Assembly (NCBI GenBank): GCA_033439265.1
Contig: JAVTVX010000027.1
Span: 2,743,001-2,807,000, forward strand
Origin: Dillenia suffruticosa
Taxonomy: Eukaryota > Streptophyta > Magnoliopsida > Dilleniales > Dilleniaceae
Length of the DNA: 64,000 bases
Direction: 5' to 3'
Shown: positions 62,341 to 64,000 of the stretch, piece by piece
Position numbering within the stretch: position 1 is the stretch's first letter
Layout of the letters: every line of letters starts with the position of its first letter
Position numbers and translations under genes: made by a program
Notes under the pieces: generated by a model
Databases searched by the model: none
What the model was told of the DNA's origin: nothing
The model's input: the letters and a program-made list of their open reading frames with translations, nothing else

Positions 62341-62859
62341 TAGGGCTTCAACATGCTTCAACTTTGTGTCCTATCTATGCTTAAATCATGAAATTTTAAT
62401 TTAAACTAAAACATAAATTTTATCATTCTTCATGAAAATGATATAAAAAAATTTATGAAAATAATGAAATTTCCATAGCCAAAGAATCCAATTAGCTCCA
62501 TGATGCTCACAGGATATAGATCTCACTATGGATTGAGCGAACTCAACACAAACTAAACAGTAGTCTCAAACTAGATATAGAATTGGCTACATCAACTATA
62601 TCATGCTTAGAGAAGAGAAACAAGTTGGACAAGCCCTTTTGTCATTCCAATCATCTCGAGCTATGATTGTAGCGTCTACTCTTCTTATTGCAACTAAGAA
62701 AATCCAAGGGAAAAGGGGCAATACAATGATTAGAAGGCTCCTATTTCATTTCATATATAAAGGAAGCTATAATCGTTTGAGGTATTTAATTTTGGCTGCG
62801 GTCCTCAAAAAATGGGTAACACCATCCCTCTTGTGAAAAGGATCCAACTAAACATTTCA

Positions 62860-63345
62860 TTTGTAGGGTCGAGAATATCGTAGAGCCAAAGTTCATAAAA
62901 TCAAGAGATAATGAAGGCAAAACACCAAGTGACTCATCCACCATGTAGCCTAAGAACTTGATTAAGGAAGGCGAGAAATGGATGAAAGACAAAAGTACGC
63001 ATGTGGCTGCTCTTATTGCCAGAACATTTAAGATTTCCAAGCGGTGATAACCAAAACTCATGTATGCCTGTGATCTGGATCACACATGTCCACCCCCTTT
63101 TGATATTCATTATAGTAGATGCAATCTCTCTCTCCTCTTCTACGGAATCCCTACTAAGACGATTTTCTCAAGTCACTTCCGAACAAGATAATAGCATTCT
63201 GTGCAATGATCCATGCAAATGCTTCAAGAAACAATAGGTATGGTTGTTTTACCTTTTTTTTTTGCTGCTACCATTATTATTGCCCGATTTGCTTGTTCTT
63301 TCAATGCATAGGCCTAGCACTTTTTAACGAGAAAAGATTGAAAAG
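62860..63345 (+). pseudogene. PGG-domain relic, plus strand
   Basis: The plus strand reads VENIVEPKFIKSRDNEGKTP, a stop, NLIKEGEKWMKDKSTHVAAL, then GDNQNSCMPVI and AISLSSSTESLL, matching the last exon of the intact ankyrin gene. It faces the minus-strand relic at 61.4-62.3 kb head-on. Broken by stops and missing helices. Confidence 0.75.
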
Positions 63346-64000
63346 AAATTTCTATTACAACAACAACAATAACAATAATCTGAACCTTAATCCCAAATTC
63401 TGAAGTTGAACATTTGATAAACAAATATAAAATAGAAGAAAAAAACATAAATTTAAGTTTGAAAACAAAAATAAAGAAAATAACATTAAAAAAATAAATT
63501 ATCTATAAAAACTTAAAATAATAAGAGAGAGAATTTAATTGTTTCAGATTTTCATACGTCACTCATTCCTATTTAAAATTATCTTTTCAACTAAATTCTT
63601 GACACTCATATTTTTACAGATAATTTGCATCCAGTTTTCAACTTATCTCGACGTTTCATAAAATCTCCTACATTTAAAGTGTCGTTTCTCCTATATGATG
63701 CATTTTTGGGTCTTTGTTGTACATGTTCAAATCATTTCAAACGATACTCTCATATTTATCCACAATTGAACCCACAATTGAATTCACTCCTAATTTCGTA
63801 TGTATTTTTTCATTTTTAATTCTATATTTTCTAGTTTTACTATACATCCATCTAAATATTTTCGTTTCAATTACAATTATTTTATACTCTTGTTATTGTT
63901 TAATAGTTTAACACTTGGTACCATACAATAATGTAAATTTTATTACAATTCTATAAAACTTTCCATTCAATTGCAATGGTATCGTGCAATTGCAAAAAAC
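63346..64000. other. AT-rich intergenic, no gene seen
   Basis: An (AAC/AAT)n patch with CTTAATCCCAAATTC at 63357-63402 resembles the retroposon motif at 31.9 kb. The rest is AT-rich without coding signal. Confidence 0.5.

Overview
The window is nuclear DNA of a seed plant, most likely a woody eudicot. The evidence is spliceosomal introns with AT-rich bodies, plant-only gene families (ATXR5, a plant mTERF, DUF506, PGG-type ankyrin proteins), long (GA)n and (TA)n arrays, and plant SINE, LINE, MITE and copia families. The species cannot be fixed from the sequence. Gene density is low, and decayed genes outnumber intact ones.

Four genes look intact, all on the minus strand, with every exon phase consistent. 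They are a DUF506 (PDDEXK-like) gene at 3.6-4.6 kb, a PHD-SET histone H3K27 monomethyltransferase of the ATXR5 type at 15.5-20.5 kb, an organellar mTERF (MTERF6-like) at 43.5-45.2 kb, and a 963-codon gene at 47.4-51.5 kb. The last joins a copia-gag-like N-terminus (DUF4219 type) and a Pro/Gln-rich repeat to ankyrin repeats and a PGG membrane domain.

Decayed genes are a peroxisomal 3-hydroxyisobutyryl-CoA hydrolase (CHY1-like, final tripeptide SKL) at 5.8-9.2 kb; a truncated ankyrin-gene paralogue at 23.9-26.3 kb; an organellar tRNA-modification gene (MnmG/GidA) at 28-33.7 kb, whose 5' half is tandemly duplicated (about 29.6-32.7 and 32.7-37.5 kb); and further ankyrin/PGG pieces at 46.6, 61.4-62.3 and 62.9-63.2 kb. 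A U2 snRNA pseudogene at 22.5 kb is split by a 485-bp hAT-type MITE with a perfect 8-bp target duplication.

Mobile DNA: tRNA-derived SINEs (1.95, 11.9, 41.5 and 61.0 kb; the last two with visible target duplications), a hairpin MITE (2.3 kb), a 705-bp fold-back palindrome (36.1-36.8 kb) present in only one copy of the MnmG duplication, an L1-type LINE (38.6-41.4 kb), a LINE tail fragment (17.7 kb), AT-rich LTR remnants, and a nested insertion directly upstream of the ankyrin gene. In that insertion a DNA transposon with about 200-bp terminal inverted repeats (51.57-60.38 kb) carries a captured gene fragment and has itself received a 7.1-kb copia element (52.04-59.14 kb). It begins about 115 bp before the ankyrin gene's start codon, so it has displaced whatever promoter lay farther upstream.

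No tRNA, rRNA or CRISPR array was found. The best candidates for something little described are the gag-like/PQ-repeat/ankyrin/PGG fusion with its scattered relics, the nested pack-type insertion in its promoter, the fold-back palindrome, and the duplicated 33-bp mini-exon cassette in the MnmG duplication.
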